From: an uncultured Bacteroidales bacterium
GTDB taxonomy: Bacteria; Bacteroidota; Bacteroidia; Bacteroidales; Bacteroidaceae
NCBI GenBank assembly: GCA_902801485.1
Contig: CADCIP010000006.1
Location: 27,662 to 91,661, forward strand
Direction: 5' to 3'
Length of the DNA stretch: 64,000 nucleotides
Positions 63,957 through 64,000 of the stretch are shown here, in pieces. The stretch's first letter is position 1, and each line of letters opens with the position of its first letter. The position numbers and the translations under genes were made by a program. The notes below the pieces were generated by a model. The model searched no databases, was not told the origin of the DNA, and was given only the letters and a program-made list of their open reading frames with translations.

Positions 63957-64000
63957 CAGAACGAACATTAAGAAGACTTTTTGCAAACAGACAAGCTAAT

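Larger units (their letters stand above)
63565..64000. other. Gene-poor window end with iteron-like repeats and palindromes
   Basis: No gene with support is present in these 436 bases. An open frame at 63796-63999 is made largely of the palindromes and is not credited. Contents: six GCCTACAT units around a small hairpin, then two copies of an 18-base palindrome. Confidence 0.6.

Noticed and set aside
63796-63999. Open frame of 67 codons at the window end
   Set aside because: It is made mostly of the two palindromes (both read NSLENF) and the region between them, with no start context or domain; best explained as chance reading of repeats.

Overview
The window reads as chromosome of a Bacteroidota species, most likely a Prevotella or close relative. 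Several features support this: promoters of the TTTG-N19-22-TAnnTTTG type, a type IX secretion plug protein and C-terminal sorting tails, a BspA-like leucine-rich-repeat protein, a short-form prolyl-tRNA synthetase, a tmRNA tag ending NYALAA, a standalone AICAR formyltransferase and RNase Y. The genus is inferred from gene content alone; there is no rRNA here. I see no CRISPR array, prophage or transposase gene.

Layout. 1-6 kb (mostly minus strand): 3'-truncated pyruvate:ferredoxin oxidoreductase, a DUF4143 ATPase, a DUF3667 membrane protein, MtgA and an OmpA-type lipoprotein. 6-12 kb (plus): ProS with an aberrant AmpG-like transporter, a secreted HELGH protein and an M24 aminopeptidase. 12-20 kb: first surface-polysaccharide locus (TagD-like nucleotidyltransferase, LicD-like transferase, Wzx flippase, a WecA/glycosyltransferase fusion, a small lipoprotein, a Wzi-like porin and a shrunken phosphoglycosyl transferase lacking its catalytic dyad). 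20-25.6 kb: ZapA with a coiled-coil partner, RNase Y, a HAD protein, an unlisted 47-residue membrane protein, YihY and rnpB. 25.7-33.7 kb (plus): HtrA, then an HPrK-like kinase / S26-type peptidase / PqqD cassette, a TRIC-type membrane protein, the T9SS plug protein, a DUF1460 amidase and AmpG. 33.8-41.7 kb (minus): second polysaccharide operon (Wza, Wzz, Wzy, GT4, GT2 and a GH26 mannanase). 41.9-45.9 kb: tmRNA, an SGNH hydrolase with an MBOAT acyltransferase, and AICAR formyltransferase. 46-57.6 kb: secreted enzymes (EEP nuclease-like pair, GH36, GH95 and a 1059-residue glycosidase with a sorting tail). 57.7-60.1 kb: adk-obgE-pgeF. 60.3-64 kb: DUF4831, BspA-like LRR, a small antitoxin-like protein, and a gene-free end with iteron-like repeats and palindromes.

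How the parts fit. The 12-20 kb and 34-44 kb loci together hold all classes of a Wzx/Wzy pathway: initiating transferase, glycosyltransferases, flippase, polymerase, co-polymerase, export channel, Wzi, O-acylation pair and depolymerase. DUF1460, AmpG and MtgA belong to cell-wall turnover. The 46-57 kb block is glycan and nucleic-acid scavenging.

The most unusual signal is not a gene. About ten short arrays have an exact 7-base period. Each uses its own heptamer, though two heptamers recur at distant sites. They lie in 5' leaders or inside the variable loop of T9SS sorting tails. A second family, CTCCCC...GGGGAG palindromes, is also dispersed between genes and within reading frames.
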